A DNA stretch of 64,000 bases from Actinomycetes bacterium (GCA_021806045.1 JAJZDI010000002.1:1-64000); one strand, 5' to 3'; numbered from the stretch's first letter, positions 9,069-18,576 are shown. Made by a program: numbers and translations. The notes: generated from the letters alone by a model not told the origin.

Positions 9069-10240
9069 CGGCCGCGATGGCGGCGCGGCTGCCGATGGTG
9101 CGGCGCTGGCCGGGAGCGGTCGTCGCCGTCCGTCGCGTGCTCGTCCCCTGGGTGGTCGCCCGGGTGGCCGTAGCTGCGGCCATGGGCATCGCCCGGTTGG
9201 GGGTGTCGTGGCTGCGACCCCACGACGCCACGGCGCTGGCCCGGCTCCACCAGGGCCTGCTCGCCTGGGACGCCGGGTGGTATGAAGCGATCGCCGGCCA
9301 CGGCTACGCGGCGTCAGGGCTCCAGTCCGTCCGGTTCTTCCCCCTGTTCCCGCTGGCGGCCCGGGTGCTCGCGTGGGTGACCGGTCTCGGCGCTGGGGCG
9401 GCGGTCGTCGTGGTGTCGAACCTGTGCGCACTTGGCGCACTGGCGCTGGTGGACGTTCTGGTGCGCTCGGACATGGACGATCCCGGCCTGGCCACGCGGA
9501 CCGTGTGGCTGCTGGCGCTGGCACCGGCCGGCTACACCTACGTGCTCGGGTATGCGGAGGGGACGCTGCTGCTGTGCACGGTGGGGGCGTTTGTCGCCCT
9601 GCACCGGCGGTGGTGGTGGTGGGCGGCGGTGGCGGGGCTGGCCGCCGGAGCGGTGCGGCCCCTCGGTGTGCTCCTGGTGGTGCCGGCCGCCCTCGAGGTG
9701 TGGGGGGCACGACCTCCCGGTACGGGCGTCCGTGGCCTCGTCACCTCGCCTCGCATCCCAGCCCGCGTGGCAGCGGTGCTGGCACCGCTGGCCGGTGCGG
9801 GCGCGTACCTCGTCTGGGTCTGGTACCGGTTCGGCCACCCGCTGCTGCCCCTGCACGTCCAGGAGCAGGGGGGGCATCGCGGCGCGCTCACCCCGCCCCT
9901 GGTGGGCGCGTGGGACGCCCTGGTGGCCGGCCTCCAGGGCCACCACCTGGGTGAGGCGTCCCACCTGCCGTGGGTGGTGGTCGCGCTGGTGCTGCTCGTG
10001 GTGGCCTTCCGCCGGCTTCCCGCGTCCTACGCGTGGTTCGCCTCGGCCGTGCTCGCCGTCTCGCTCACGTCGACCAACCTCGACTCGTTCGAGCGCTACG
10101 CCACCGGTGCGTTCCCCCTGGCCATCGCCGCGGCCGGCACCTCGATCGTCAGCGGTCACCCCCGGGCGGTCATCACTGCCACCGGCCTCGTCATGGTCCT
10201 CTACGCCGTCGCCGCCATGGTCGGCGTGGTCGTGCCCTGA
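9065..10240 (+). CDS. PIG-V-like GT-C mannosyltransferase family membrane protein
   Basis: Multi-span membrane protein of about 391 residues resembling the PIG-V/GPI-mannosyltransferase-II group. The diagnostic parts are the WDAGWYEAIAGHGY loop just after the first span and RFFPLFPLAARV, both characteristic of that family, followed by eight or nine hydrophobic segments. In prokaryotes these proteins usually accompany surface polysaccharide or protein-glycosylation genes, which fits the neighbours. I use the GTG overlapping the upstream stop (GTGA); an ATG four codons later is the alternative. The donor is probably polyprenyl-phosphate-mannose (family knowledge), not provable here. Confidence 0.7.
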   Translation: MTAAMAARLPMVRRWPGAVVAVRRVLVPWVVARVAVAAAMGIARLGVSWLRPHDATALARLHQGLLAWDAGWYEAIAGHGYAASGLQSVRFFPLFPLAARVLAWVTGLGAGAAVVVVSNLCALGALALVDVLVRSDMDDPGLATRTVWLLALAPAGYTYVLGYAEGTLLLCTVGAFVALHRRWWWWAAVAGLAAGAVRPLGVLLVVPAALEVWGARPPGTGVRGLVTSPRIPARVAAVLAPLAGAGAYLVWVWYRFGHPLLPLHVQEQGGHRGALTPPLVGAWDALVAGLQGHHLGEASHLPWVVVALVLLVVAFRRLPASYAWFASAVLAVSLTSTNLDSFERYATGAFPLAIAAAGTSIVSGHPRAVITATGLVMVLYAVAAMVGVVVP

Positions 10241-10457
10241 CCGTGGTGCCCCGGCCCGTCGGCACGAGTCCGGTCGCACGGGGGTCCGGTGCGAGGCGGC
10301 TATGGTACGGACCGAGCTGTGGCGGCCAACGGGCCGCCGGGGGCGCTGACCACCCGGGGCGCTACGAGCCGCGAGCTTGCCAATTGCCACGTCGCGGACC
10401 TGGGACGTGGACATCGACGTGCGGCGGCGCGACCAGCGAGAGGACGGAACCCAGAGC

Positions 10458-12014
10458 ATGAGTGCCACGGTCTACCCACCGCCGGCGGGTCCGGAGGTTG
10501 CGGCTGACACACCGGTCGTCATCATCGGGGCCGGGCCGGCCGGTCTCACCGCCGCATACGCGCTGACGCGACAGGGCACCCCGGTACTGGTGGCGGAGTC
10601 CGACACCATCGTCGGCGGTATCAGCCGGACGGTGGAGCGGGACGGGTGGCGCTTCGACATCGGTGGTCACCGCTTCTTCACCAAGGTTGGACCGGTCGAG
10701 GCGTTCTGGCACGAGATCCTCCCGGACGAGGACTTCCTCCTGCGTCCCCGGATGAGCCGGATCTTCTACCAGGGGAAGTTCTACGACTATCCGATCAAGC
10801 TGGGGAACGCCCTGAAGAACCTCGGCATCGTCGAGGCGGCGCGCTGCGCGCTGTCCTTCGTGTGGGTGCGGCTGCGTCCCCCCACGAACCGTGACACCCT
10901 CGAGGGCTACATCGTCACCAACTACGGGTGGCGGCTGTACCGCCACTTCTTCAAGACCTACAACGAGAAGGTCTGGGGCGTCCCCGCCTCGGAGCTCTCC
11001 GCCGACTGGGGCGCCCAGCGGATCAAGGGCATGTCGCTGTTCTCGGCCGTGTGGGAACCCATCCGGGCCCGGCTGATGGGACGGCGGGCCACGTCCAAAC
11101 AGGTCACCAGCCTCATCGAGGAGTTCCAGTACCCGAAGTACGGTCCCGGCATGATGTGGGAGCGCTGCGCCGAGCTGGTCGAGGACGCGGGCGGATCGGT
11201 GGAGATGGAGACGACGGTCACCGCTGTCCACCGGGAGGGGAACCGGGCCACGTCGGTCACGCTGTCGGGGCCCGACGGCGAACGCACGGTGGAGGCGTCG
11301 CACGTGATCTCGTCGATGCCCCTCTCCACCCTGGTGACGGTGCTGGACCCGCCGGCTCCGGCGGAGGTGCGCCACGCGGCCGCCTCGCTCGGGTACCGAG
11401 ACTTCCTGACGGTGGCCCTGGTGGTGCCGGCCGAACGCGGCTTCCCCGACAACTGGATCTACATCCACGCGCCGGACGTGAAGGTGGGCAGGATCCAGAA
11501 TTTTGGGTCCTGGTCCCCGTACCTGGTGAAGGACGGGCGGACCTGCCTGGGGATGGAGTACTTCGTCTTCGAGGGCGACGACCTGTGGTCGGCGGACGAT
11601 GCCGACCTGGTGGCCATGGCCACCCGCGAGCTGGCCACCATCGGCCTGGTGTCGCCGGGGGACGTCGAGGCCGGGTACGTGGTCCGCATGCCGAAGGCCT
11701 ACCCCGTCTACGACGACGTCTACCGCGACCGGGTGGACACCATCCGCACGTGGCTGGACCAGTACGCGCCGAACGTGCACCCGGTGGGGCGGAACGGGAT
11801 GCACAAGTACAACAACCAGGACCACTCGATGTACACCGCCCTGCTCACCGTCGAGAACATCTTCGGGGCGTCGCACGACATCTGGGCGGTGAACGTCGAG
11901 GACGACTACCACGAGACGTCGACGTCGGGCGGCGGCACCGGACGGGACGCCCCCGTTCTGCCCCGCCGGAACGTGGTCACCGCACCCGCACCCGCGACCG
12001 AGGCCGCGGGGTAG
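10458..12014 (+). CDS. FAD-dependent oxidoreductase, UDP-galactopyranose-mutase/protoporphyrinogen-oxidase-like
   Basis: Soluble flavoprotein of 518 residues. The N-terminus has a Rossmann dinucleotide fold (VVIIGAGPAGLTAAY, residues 20-34) and the second FAD-contact GGISRTVERDGWRFDIGGHRFF, whose GGHRFF part recalls the GxHxF motif of UDP-galactopyranose mutases; a C-terminal DHSMYTALLTVENI segment closes the FAD domain. Proteins of this subgroup often sit in polysaccharide clusters, where they may isomerise or oxidise a nucleotide- or lipid-linked sugar. The start is the ATG at 10458; an upstream TTG at 10377 would add a low-complexity extension and is unlikely. The 217 bases upstream hold a possible -10 (TATGGT, 10301-10306) but no gene. 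Exact reaction unknown. Confidence 0.7.
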   Translation: MSATVYPPPAGPEVAADTPVVIIGAGPAGLTAAYALTRQGTPVLVAESDTIVGGISRTVERDGWRFDIGGHRFFTKVGPVEAFWHEILPDEDFLLRPRMSRIFYQGKFYDYPIKLGNALKNLGIVEAARCALSFVWVRLRPPTNRDTLEGYIVTNYGWRLYRHFFKTYNEKVWGVPASELSADWGAQRIKGMSLFSAVWEPIRARLMGRRATSKQVTSLIEEFQYPKYGPGMMWERCAELVEDAGGSVEMETTVTAVHREGNRATSVTLSGPDGERTVEASHVISSMPLSTLVTVLDPPAPAEVRHAAASLGYRDFLTVALVVPAERGFPDNWIYIHAPDVKVGRIQNFGSWSPYLVKDGRTCLGMEYFVFEGDDLWSADDADLVAMATRELATIGLVSPGDVEAGYVVRMPKAYPVYDDVYRDRVDTIRTWLDQYAPNVHPVGRNGMHKYNNQDHSMYTALLTVENIFGASHDIWAVNVEDDYHETSTSGGGTGRDAPVLPRRNVVTAPAPATEAAG

Positions 12015-12028
12015 CGGGCGGGCGGCGG

Positions 12029-13609
12029 GTGGATCGAGGCGCCGACCGGGGAGCCGGCCGGCCGGAACGGTCCGGTCCGGCGGGTACACCGGAGCTCGAG
12101 ACGATCCTCGGCCAGCTCGACCTGGCCGTGGACCCGGTGGCCGAGTCCGCCGCCATGTCCCCGGCGATCGGCATTGCCGTGGCGGGCGGACCAATGGTCA
12201 CCCTGCCGGCGGACGATGCCCCCCACCTGGCGTCCCGCCGGAGCGAGACCCTGGTCGACGGCGTGCGCGCCGCCGGGCCGGTGGCGGTGGCCGGCCTGGT
12301 GGTCAATGCTGCGAGCGTCGTCGTCGTGGTGGTGGTGGCCCGCATGGTCACCGCCCGCCAGTACGGGGTGATCGCGCAACTGCTCGGGCTGTTCTTCATC
12401 CTGTCGATGCCCGGCTCCGCGCTCCAGGTCGGCGTGGTCCGTAAGGTCGCCGACTGGGCCCGGACCGGCCGTCCCGACGGCGTCCGGCCGTGGGCGGCCC
12501 GCTGGCACCGGATCGGTCTGGCCGGGCTCGCCCTCCTGGCCGGCTCGGTGGCGCTCCTCCAGCACCGCATCGCCGCGGCCCTGTCGCTGCCCGACAGTTC
12601 GGGGGTGGTCGCGATCCTGACCGCGGCTGGCGTGTGGATCCTCCTGTGCGTGGACCGGGGGCTGCTCCAGGCCCGCCGCACCTACGGGACCCTGGCCGCC
12701 AACCTGGTGGTCGAGGGAGGGGTCCGCACGGTGGCGGTGGTCGGCCTGGTGGCAGCCGGCGCCGGCGTCGAAGGCTACGCGCTAGGGGTGCTGGCCGGTG
12801 AGGTGCTGGCCTGGCTGCACGCCCGGTGGGCGGTCGCCACCGGCCGGGGCGCCGACCCGGCACGCGTCGGCGCGGTGGAACCGGCGGCGGGCCCGGCGGC
12901 CTCGGGACCGGCCAGCGGCGGGACCCGCTTGTGGGCCGACGTGAGCGCCGCCTTCGTTGGCCTGGCCCTCCTGGCACTCCTCCAGAACATGGATGTCATC
13001 GTCCTCGGGCGGGAGGCCCCTGGCGCGTCGGGCGCCTACGCCGCCGTGTCGGTGTCGTCGAAGGCGCTCGTCTTCGGCGCCCTCGCACTGGCCAGCTACC
13101 TGCTCCCCGAGGCCACCATCCGGTGGAACGAAGGCGGGCACGCCGTGCGGCAGCTGGGGGTGACCCTGGTGTTCGTGATGGTCCCGGCGGTTGTCCTGTT
13201 GGGGATAGCCCTCGTCGCCCCCCGATCCTTCCTCTCGCTGTTCTTCTCGCACGCGTACGTCGATGCGGCACCGGCGTTCGTGTGGCTGGTGGCGTCCATG
13301 GTGTTCCTGTGCGTCACCGTCCTCTTGACCAACTACCTGTTCGGAGCGGGTCGCCGGTGGATCGTTGCCCCCCTGGCCGCCGGTTCGCTGGCCGGTGTGG
13401 CCATGGTGTGGGCCGCTCACGGGGACCCGGTAGCGACGGCCCGGGCCGACCTGGTGGTACAGGCCACCCTGGCGTGCTGCATGGTCCTCGCCTTCGCCGT
13501 CGTCCACCATCGCGAGGAGCGCATACCGCTGCGGCGGTGGCTGCACCTGGCCGGGTCGGCGCCGATTGGGTTGGCGGGCCGCCGGGCGACCCGGTCGCAC
13601 CCGGGGTGA
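12029..13609 (+). CDS. Wzx-like polysaccharide flippase (MOP superfamily)
   Basis: Membrane protein of up to 526 residues with about twelve hydrophobic helices arranged like the MOP exporters that flip lipid-linked glycans. Spans begin at VAVAGLVVNAASVVVVVVVA followed by RMVTARQYGVIAQLL, the usual helix-1/loop pattern of Wzx/oligosaccharide flippases; a Gly/Pro/Ala-rich cytoplasmic loop separates the two six-helix halves. The start is uncertain: I use GTG 12029, 14 bases after the preceding stop, but ATG 12155 or 12194 would still keep all helices, and none has a good ribosome site. The neighbours support export of the glycan built by the adjacent glycosyltransferases. Confidence 0.7.
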   Translation: MDRGADRGAGRPERSGPAGTPELETILGQLDLAVDPVAESAAMSPAIGIAVAGGPMVTLPADDAPHLASRRSETLVDGVRAAGPVAVAGLVVNAASVVVVVVVARMVTARQYGVIAQLLGLFFILSMPGSALQVGVVRKVADWARTGRPDGVRPWAARWHRIGLAGLALLAGSVALLQHRIAAALSLPDSSGVVAILTAAGVWILLCVDRGLLQARRTYGTLAANLVVEGGVRTVAVVGLVAAGAGVEGYALGVLAGEVLAWLHARWAVATGRGADPARVGAVEPAAGPAASGPASGGTRLWADVSAAFVGLALLALLQNMDVIVLGREAPGASGAYAAVSVSSKALVFGALALASYLLPEATIRWNEGGHAVRQLGVTLVFVMVPAVVLLGIALVAPRSFLSLFFSHAYVDAAPAFVWLVASMVFLCVTVLLTNYLFGAGRRWIVAPLAAGSLAGVAMVWAAHGDPVATARADLVVQATLACCMVLAFAVVHHREERIPLRRWLHLAGSAPIGLAGRRATRSHPG

Positions 13610-13659
13610 TCCGGGACCGTCCCGAAGGCGTTCTTCGGCCGGGAACGACGGTCGGGGAG

Positions 13660-13665
13660 TACACT
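13660..13665 (+). promoter_or_regulatory. Probable leaderless -10 box (TACACT) before a 14-codon mini-ORF
   Basis: TACACT ends eight bases before the GTG at 13674, which opens a short frame rather than the glycosyltransferase itself. It makes the downstream gene independently transcribed from the flippase. Confidence 0.5.
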
Positions 13666-13673
13666 CGGCCGCC

Positions 13674-13718
13674 GTGGTTTCGTTGCTGGCGGGTCCTGTG
13701 ATCAGGGGGGGAGAGTGA
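13674..13718 (+). CDS. 14-codon leaderless upstream ORF
   Basis: A GTG placed eight bases after TACACT starts a frame of 14 codons (MVSLLAGPVIRGGE) whose TGA ends four bases before the GTG of the glycosyltransferase. The last codons (AGG GGG GGA GAG) are at the same time the purine-rich ribosome site of the downstream gene, so translation of the mini-ORF would cover and then release that site. Encoded peptide has no recognisable function; a regulatory or coupling role is inference. A similar arrangement precedes yajC. Confidence 0.4.
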   Translation: MVSLLAGPVIRGGE

Positions 13719-13722
13719 CAGC

Positions 13723-15018
13723 GTGCGCCAGGTGACAGACGACGGCATCGCCGGACCGTCGGCCCGACCGGGTCGCGGCGGGGCACGGTCGCTGTCGCGC
13801 CGGCTCGTCCCGCTGGGCAGTGGCCGGGGGGCCCCCGCCGATCTGGGGCCGGAACTGGTCGGGTTCGCCGGCCTGGAACTGGGAGAGATCGCCGAGCGCT
13901 CCGGGCTGAAGCGGATCGACGCGGTGGCGTGGCGGGACTACGACGACCCGGAGGCCGGCGGCTCGGAGCTGCATGCCCACCGGGTGATGTCGGCGTGGGC
14001 AGCCGCCGGGCTGGACGTGTCCCTCACCACGTCGTCGGTCCCCGGCGGGTCGGTGGTGGTCCGGCGTGAGGGCTACCGGGTGGTCCGGCGGTCCGGCCGG
14101 TACTCGGTGTTCCCCCGTTCGATGGCCTCGGGCGCGCTGGGCCGCATCGGCGGTGGCGATGGCCTGGTCGAGATCTGGAACGGCATGCCCTTCCTGTCGC
14201 CGCTGTGGGCCCGGTGCCCGAGCATCGTTTTCCTGCACCACGTCCACGCCGAGATGTGGCGAATGGTGCTGCCGCGTGGTCTGGCCGACATTGGGCACAC
14301 CATCGAGCACCGCCTGGCGCCGCCCGTTTACCGCAGCAGCCGCCTGGTCACGCTGTCCTCGTCGTCACGGGACGACATCGTCTCCCGGCTCGGCATCCCC
14401 GCCTCCCGGGTCTCGGTGGTGCCGCCTGGCGTCGAACCCCGGTTCTCGCCCGGTGGGGAGCGATCGGACGCGCCACTGGTGGTGGCCGTCGGCCGGCTGG
14501 TTCCCGTCAAGCAGTTCGGCGCGCTGGTCGATGCCCTGGTGGCGCTGCGGGAGCGGGTCCCCGCCCTCCGGGCGGTCATCGCCGGCGAGGGGTACGAGCG
14601 GGGGGCGTTGGAGGCGAAGATCGCGGCCGTCGGCGCCGGGTCGTGGCTGGAGCTTCCGGGGTACGTGTCCGACGACGAGCTGGTCGACCTGTACCGCCGG
14701 GCGTGGGTGGTGGCCTCGGCGTCACGCCGGGAGGGATGGGGGATGACGGTCACCGAGGCGGGTGCGTGCGGCACGCCGTCGGTCGTCACCCGCATCTCCG
14801 GCCACGAGGATGCCGTGGTCGACGGCACATCGGGCCTCCTGGTGGAGAACCCCTCGGGCCTGGCCGACGCACTCGAGGTGGTCCTCACCGACGAGGTGCT
14901 GCGGCGCCGGCTGGGCCAGGGGGCGCTCGAGCACGCCCGACGGTTCACCTGGGATGCGACCGCCCGGGGCACCCTCGCCGCGCTTGCTGTCGAGGCCCTC
15001 CACCGGAGTGGCCGCTGA
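13723..15018 (+). CDS. GT4-family glycosyltransferase
   Basis: Cytosolic retaining glycosyltransferase of 431 residues with a GT-B fold. The N-terminal half has AWRDYDDPEAGGSELHAHRV, the acceptor-domain Gly-rich loop; the C-terminal half carries VVAVGRLVPVKQFGALVDAL, a donor-domain Rossmann strand (VIAGEGYERGAL), and SRREGWGMTVTEAGACGTPSV, the E-x7-E region that holds the nucleotide-sugar. The first 60 residues are Arg/Gly-rich and unlike the family. GTG 13723 follows a strong GGGGGGGAGAG site eight bases upstream, which lies in a 14-codon upstream frame. With the flippase and GT-C enzymes upstream it probably extends the same glycan on the cytoplasmic side. Sugar not identifiable. Confidence 0.8.
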   Translation: MRQVTDDGIAGPSARPGRGGARSLSRRLVPLGSGRGAPADLGPELVGFAGLELGEIAERSGLKRIDAVAWRDYDDPEAGGSELHAHRVMSAWAAAGLDVSLTTSSVPGGSVVVRREGYRVVRRSGRYSVFPRSMASGALGRIGGGDGLVEIWNGMPFLSPLWARCPSIVFLHHVHAEMWRMVLPRGLADIGHTIEHRLAPPVYRSSRLVTLSSSSRDDIVSRLGIPASRVSVVPPGVEPRFSPGGERSDAPLVVAVGRLVPVKQFGALVDALVALRERVPALRAVIAGEGYERGALEAKIAAVGAGSWLELPGYVSDDELVDLYRRAWVVASASRREGWGMTVTEAGACGTPSVVTRISGHEDAVVDGTSGLLVENPSGLADALEVVLTDEVLRRRLGQGALEHARRFTWDATARGTLAALAVEALHRSGR

Positions 15019-15150
15019 CCCGGATTGCCCGGGTGGCTGTCCGGCCAGGGGCCGATCGGTGCCCCGGACTGCGTCCGATGAGCCTCCCCTCGGACGCGCG
15101 GTGGGCAGCCGTGGGCCGATGACGGTTCGTTTCGGGCGACGGGGCCCGAC

Positions 15151-18100
15151 ATGACGCTCGACCACGCCGACACGTCGTTCCTCGAACGCCAGGTGGGCGT
15201 ACCCACGTTCGCCCGCGGCTCGGCCTACGCCGCGCAGGGCTCGGTCCTCCTCCGGATGGCCTCGACGGCCGCGGTCCCGGGGAGCAGGCAGACGATGTCC
15301 GGTGCGGTCGCCGGCAACGCGGCAGCTCCCTACCGGGTCTCGGTGGAGCTGGGCTATGGCGCGGACGGTCGGCTGGTGTCCTTCCGGGGATCGTGCACGT
15401 GCCCCGTCGGGTCGAACTGCAAGCACGCGGTGGCGCTGGTGCTCGCGTCCGATCCGGGGGAGGTGCCCGGGTCGGGTGGGCCGGTGGATCACCGTCCCGC
15501 TCCCGGCAGTGCCGGGAGGCCGCCGGTTCGCCCACCGACGCGCCGGGCGCGCCCGGCGTGGGAGGCGCCGGTGGCGACGATCCTTGCCGGCACCACGGCC
15601 GTGGGTGTCGGGGACGACCAGGCGGCGCTGGCACTCCAGTTCGAGGTGGTGCCGCCGCAGGCCGCCACATCACGACGCACGGGACCGAAGCCGGCGAGCA
15701 TCAAGGTCCGCCCCGTCGTGCGTGGCCGGAACGGCAATTGGGTCCGCTCGGGTGTGTCGTGGTCCCGGTTGGACTACTGGTCCTTCGGGCAGCGGGGGGA
15801 CGAGCGCACGGAGCAGCACCTCCTCCTGCTCCAGGAGCTCCTGGCCCTGAGCCGGATCCACCGGTCCCGCTACTACGGCTACGGCGAGGAGACCGTCGCC
15901 CTCGAAGCGATCCCTTCCCGGCGGCTGTGGGACCTCCTGAACGAGGGGGACGACCAGGGATTGCCGCTGGTGACGTCGGGTCGTGCCGCGACACCGGTCG
16001 AGCTCCACCGGGAGCCTGTCGACGTGGTGCTCGACGTGCGGGACGACGGTGGGGGGCTGGAGGTCGCTCCCAGCTTCGCCGACGGTGACGGTCCGATCGA
16101 CGTCGGCGGACTCGTCCTGATCGGTGCCCACCGTCATGGGGTCGGGTGGTGGCGCGGCGGGAGCGCACCGGGCGGCACCGGTGAGGGCACGCTGCACCTG
16201 GCACCGCTCGGCGCACCCCTGGCGCCGGGCGTCGAGGCCCTTCTCGGCCGCGAACCGGTCCGGGTGCCGCCAGGCGATGCTGACCGGTTCTTCGCCACCG
16301 CCTATCCGGCACTCCGGCGGCGGATCCCGGTGCGGTCGGCCGACGGATCGGTGGTGTTGCCCGACCCGGCGCCGCCGGAGCTCCACCTCGTGCTCCGACA
16401 CCGGCCGGGACCTGTCATCGAGGTGTCGTGGCGATGGGGCATGGCCGGGTCCGGATCGCGCCTGCCCCTCTGGCCGGAACCCTCCGGTCGCATCGAGGAC
16501 GATCACGAGCTGGCCGTCGTGGCCTCGGTCTGTGCGGTGCTGGACGGCCACCCCCGTCTGTTCGAGGCGTTCGCTGGGGACCAGCGGTTATCCGCCGACT
16601 CCGTGCTTGTGGGGATGGATGCGGTGCGGTTCGTCGCCGAGATCGTGCCCGTGCTGGGCTCCCTGCCGGGCGTTTCGGTCGAGAACGTGGGCGAGGTTCC
16701 CGACTACCGGAGGTTGGAGGACTCGCCCGTCGTGCACCTCGATGGCGGGACACCGACCGGTGGCGACTGGTTCGATCTGAGCGTCACCGTGACCATCGGC
16801 GGCGAAGACGTGCCGTTCGCCGAGTTGTTCATGGCCCTGGCCGGCGGCGACGAGCACCTGCTCCTCCCGTCGGGCGCGTATTTCTCGCTGGACCGGGACG
16901 AGCTGCGCCAGCTGGCGCGGCTCATCGACGAGGCCCGATCGCTCCACGAGACCTCGATCGGCGCCATCCGCCTCAGCAGGTTCCAGGCGGGCCTGTGGGA
17001 GGAGCTGAAGCGCCTCGGCGTCGTCAGCGCTCAGGCCGGTCGGTGGGAGGCGGCGGTACGAGCCCTGCTGGAGGTGGGGGACCGGGTCGACCACCCCGCT
17101 CCGGCCGGCCTCACGGCGACCCTGCGTCCGTACCAGCGTGACGGGTTCACCTGGCTGGCCTACCTGTTCGAGGCAGGGCTGGGCGGGATCCTGGCCGACG
17201 ACATGGGTCTGGGGAAGACGATCCAGGCGCTCGCCCTCATGTGCCATGTGCGTGATCGTGGGGCGGCACCGGCGCCGTTCCTGGTGGTAGCGCCGACCAG
17301 TGTGGTCGGGAACTGGGAGGCGGAGTGCCGCCGGTTCGCGCCCGATCTCCAGCCGGTGGCCGTGACCGAGACGGCCGCCCGCCGTGGCGTGCCGTTGGAA
17401 GAGGCGGTGGCCGGCGCCGACGTCGTCATTACGTCCTACAGCCTGTTCCGGCTCGACTACGACGAGTACGCCGCCCTCGGATGGTCGGCCCTGTTCCTCG
17501 ACGAGGCGCAGATGGTGAAGAACCGCGCGTCGCAGGGATTCCAGAAGGCCAAGCTGCTGCCGGTCCCCTGCAAGGTGGCGATGACCGGCACGCCCATCGA
17601 GAACAACCTGATGGAGCTGTGGTCCCTGCTGGCCATCACCGCCCCGGGACTGTTCCCCAGCCCCGAGCGGTTCACCGAGTACTACCGGCATCCGATCGAG
17701 CGGCGCGGTGACGGAGACCGGCTCGACCTGCTGCGGCGCCGGGTCCGGCCGCTCATGCTGCGGCGGACCAAAGAGGAGGTGGCAGCCGACCTGCCCGACA
17801 AGCAGGAGCAGGTCCTCGAGCTCGACCTCCTGCCCCGCCACCACCGGCTGTACCAGACCTATCTGGCCCGGGAGCGCCAGAAGGTGCTCGGCCTGCTGGG
17901 GGACGTGCAGAAGAACCGGTTCGAGATCCTGAAGTCACTGACCGTGCTGCGCCAGGCCAGCCTGGCCGGGTCGCTGGTCGACGAACGCCATGTCCGGGTC
18001 CCGTCGACCAAGCTGGACGTGCTGGAGGAACTGCTGACCGAGATCGTGGCCGACGGTCATCGGGTCCTGGTGTTCAGCCAATTCACGAGGTTCCTCGGCA

Positions 18101-18507
18101 TGGCACGTCAACGCATCGAGGCCGCCGGCATCGACGCCTGCTACCTCGACGGCCGGACGAGGAATCGCCAGGAGGTCATCGAGCAGTTCCGCACCGGGGA
18201 CGCCCCCGTCTTCCTCATCAGCCTGAAGGCCGGCGGGTTCGGGTTGAACCTCACCGAGGCCGACTACTGCATCATCCTCGATCCGTGGTGGAACCCGGCG
18301 ACCGAGGCGCAGGCCGTCGACCGGGCCCACCGGATCGGCCAGGCGAAGAAGGTGATGGTCTACCGGCTGGTGGCGAAGGACACCATCGAGGAGAAGGTGA
18401 TGGCCCTGAAGGACCGCAAGGCTGCGCTGGTGGCCCAGGTCATGGGGGAGGGGGCGTTCGAGGCGGGAGCGCTCACGGCCGCCGACATCCGCCAGCTGCT
18501 CGAGTAG
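15151..18507 (+). CDS. SWIM zinc-finger SNF2 family DEAD/DEAH-type helicase
   Basis: Large Snf2/Rad54-class ATPase, 1118 residues, expected to translocate on duplex DNA and remodel bound proteins. An N-terminal SWIM zinc finger is seen as C82-x-C84-x5-C90-K-H92. A middle region (about 160-600) resembles the SNF2-associated domain of bacterial HepA-type proteins. The motor has motif I DDMGLGKT (K689), motif II DEAQ (D784), motif III MTGTPIENN, LRRTKEEV, then VLVFSQFTRFL, SLKAGGFGLNL and DRAHRIGQ in the C-terminal lobe. All motifs are intact. ATG 15151 has no clear ribosome site; the 132 bases upstream hold nothing recognised. The gene stands alone after the glycan locus and before a DUF2786 gene. 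Confidence 0.9.
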   Translation: MTLDHADTSFLERQVGVPTFARGSAYAAQGSVLLRMASTAAVPGSRQTMSGAVAGNAAAPYRVSVELGYGADGRLVSFRGSCTCPVGSNCKHAVALVLASDPGEVPGSGGPVDHRPAPGSAGRPPVRPPTRRARPAWEAPVATILAGTTAVGVGDDQAALALQFEVVPPQAATSRRTGPKPASIKVRPVVRGRNGNWVRSGVSWSRLDYWSFGQRGDERTEQHLLLLQELLALSRIHRSRYYGYGEETVALEAIPSRRLWDLLNEGDDQGLPLVTSGRAATPVELHREPVDVVLDVRDDGGGLEVAPSFADGDGPIDVGGLVLIGAHRHGVGWWRGGSAPGGTGEGTLHLAPLGAPLAPGVEALLGREPVRVPPGDADRFFATAYPALRRRIPVRSADGSVVLPDPAPPELHLVLRHRPGPVIEVSWRWGMAGSGSRLPLWPEPSGRIEDDHELAVVASVCAVLDGHPRLFEAFAGDQRLSADSVLVGMDAVRFVAEIVPVLGSLPGVSVENVGEVPDYRRLEDSPVVHLDGGTPTGGDWFDLSVTVTIGGEDVPFAELFMALAGGDEHLLLPSGAYFSLDRDELRQLARLIDEARSLHETSIGAIRLSRFQAGLWEELKRLGVVSAQAGRWEAAVRALLEVGDRVDHPAPAGLTATLRPYQRDGFTWLAYLFEAGLGGILADDMGLGKTIQALALMCHVRDRGAAPAPFLVVAPTSVVGNWEAECRRFAPDLQPVAVTETAARRGVPLEEAVAGADVVITSYSLFRLDYDEYAALGWSALFLDEAQMVKNRASQGFQKAKLLPVPCKVAMTGTPIENNLMELWSLLAITAPGLFPSPERFTEYYRHPIERRGDGDRLDLLRRRVRPLMLRRTKEEVAADLPDKQEQVLELDLLPRHHRLYQTYLARERQKVLGLLGDVQKNRFEILKSLTVLRQASLAGSLVDERHVRVPSTKLDVLEELLTEIVADGHRVLVFSQFTRFLGMARQRIEAAGIDACYLDGRTRNRQEVIEQFRTGDAPVFLISLKAGGFGLNLTEADYCIILDPWWNPATEAQAVDRAHRIGQAKKVMVYRLVAKDTIEEKVMALKDRKAALVAQVMGEGAFEAGALTAADIRQLLE

Positions 18508-18564
18508 CCGGCCGCCCCGTCGGCCGCCAGGGCGGTGTCACGGGGCGGTGTCGCAGGGCGCGGC

Positions 18565-18570
18565 TACGGT
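18565..18570 (+). promoter_or_regulatory. Probable leaderless -10 box (TACGGT)
   Basis: TACGGT ends six bases before the ATG at 18577. Its canonical spacing supports 18577 as a real translation start, which matters for the amber-interrupted frame that follows. Confidence 0.45.
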
Positions 18571-18576
18571 GCCGCC

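Noticed and set aside
10377-10457. Upstream extension of the FAD oxidoreductase from a TTG
   Set aside because: Encodes charged low-complexity sequence before the Rossmann fold; ATG 10458 gives the normal N-terminus.
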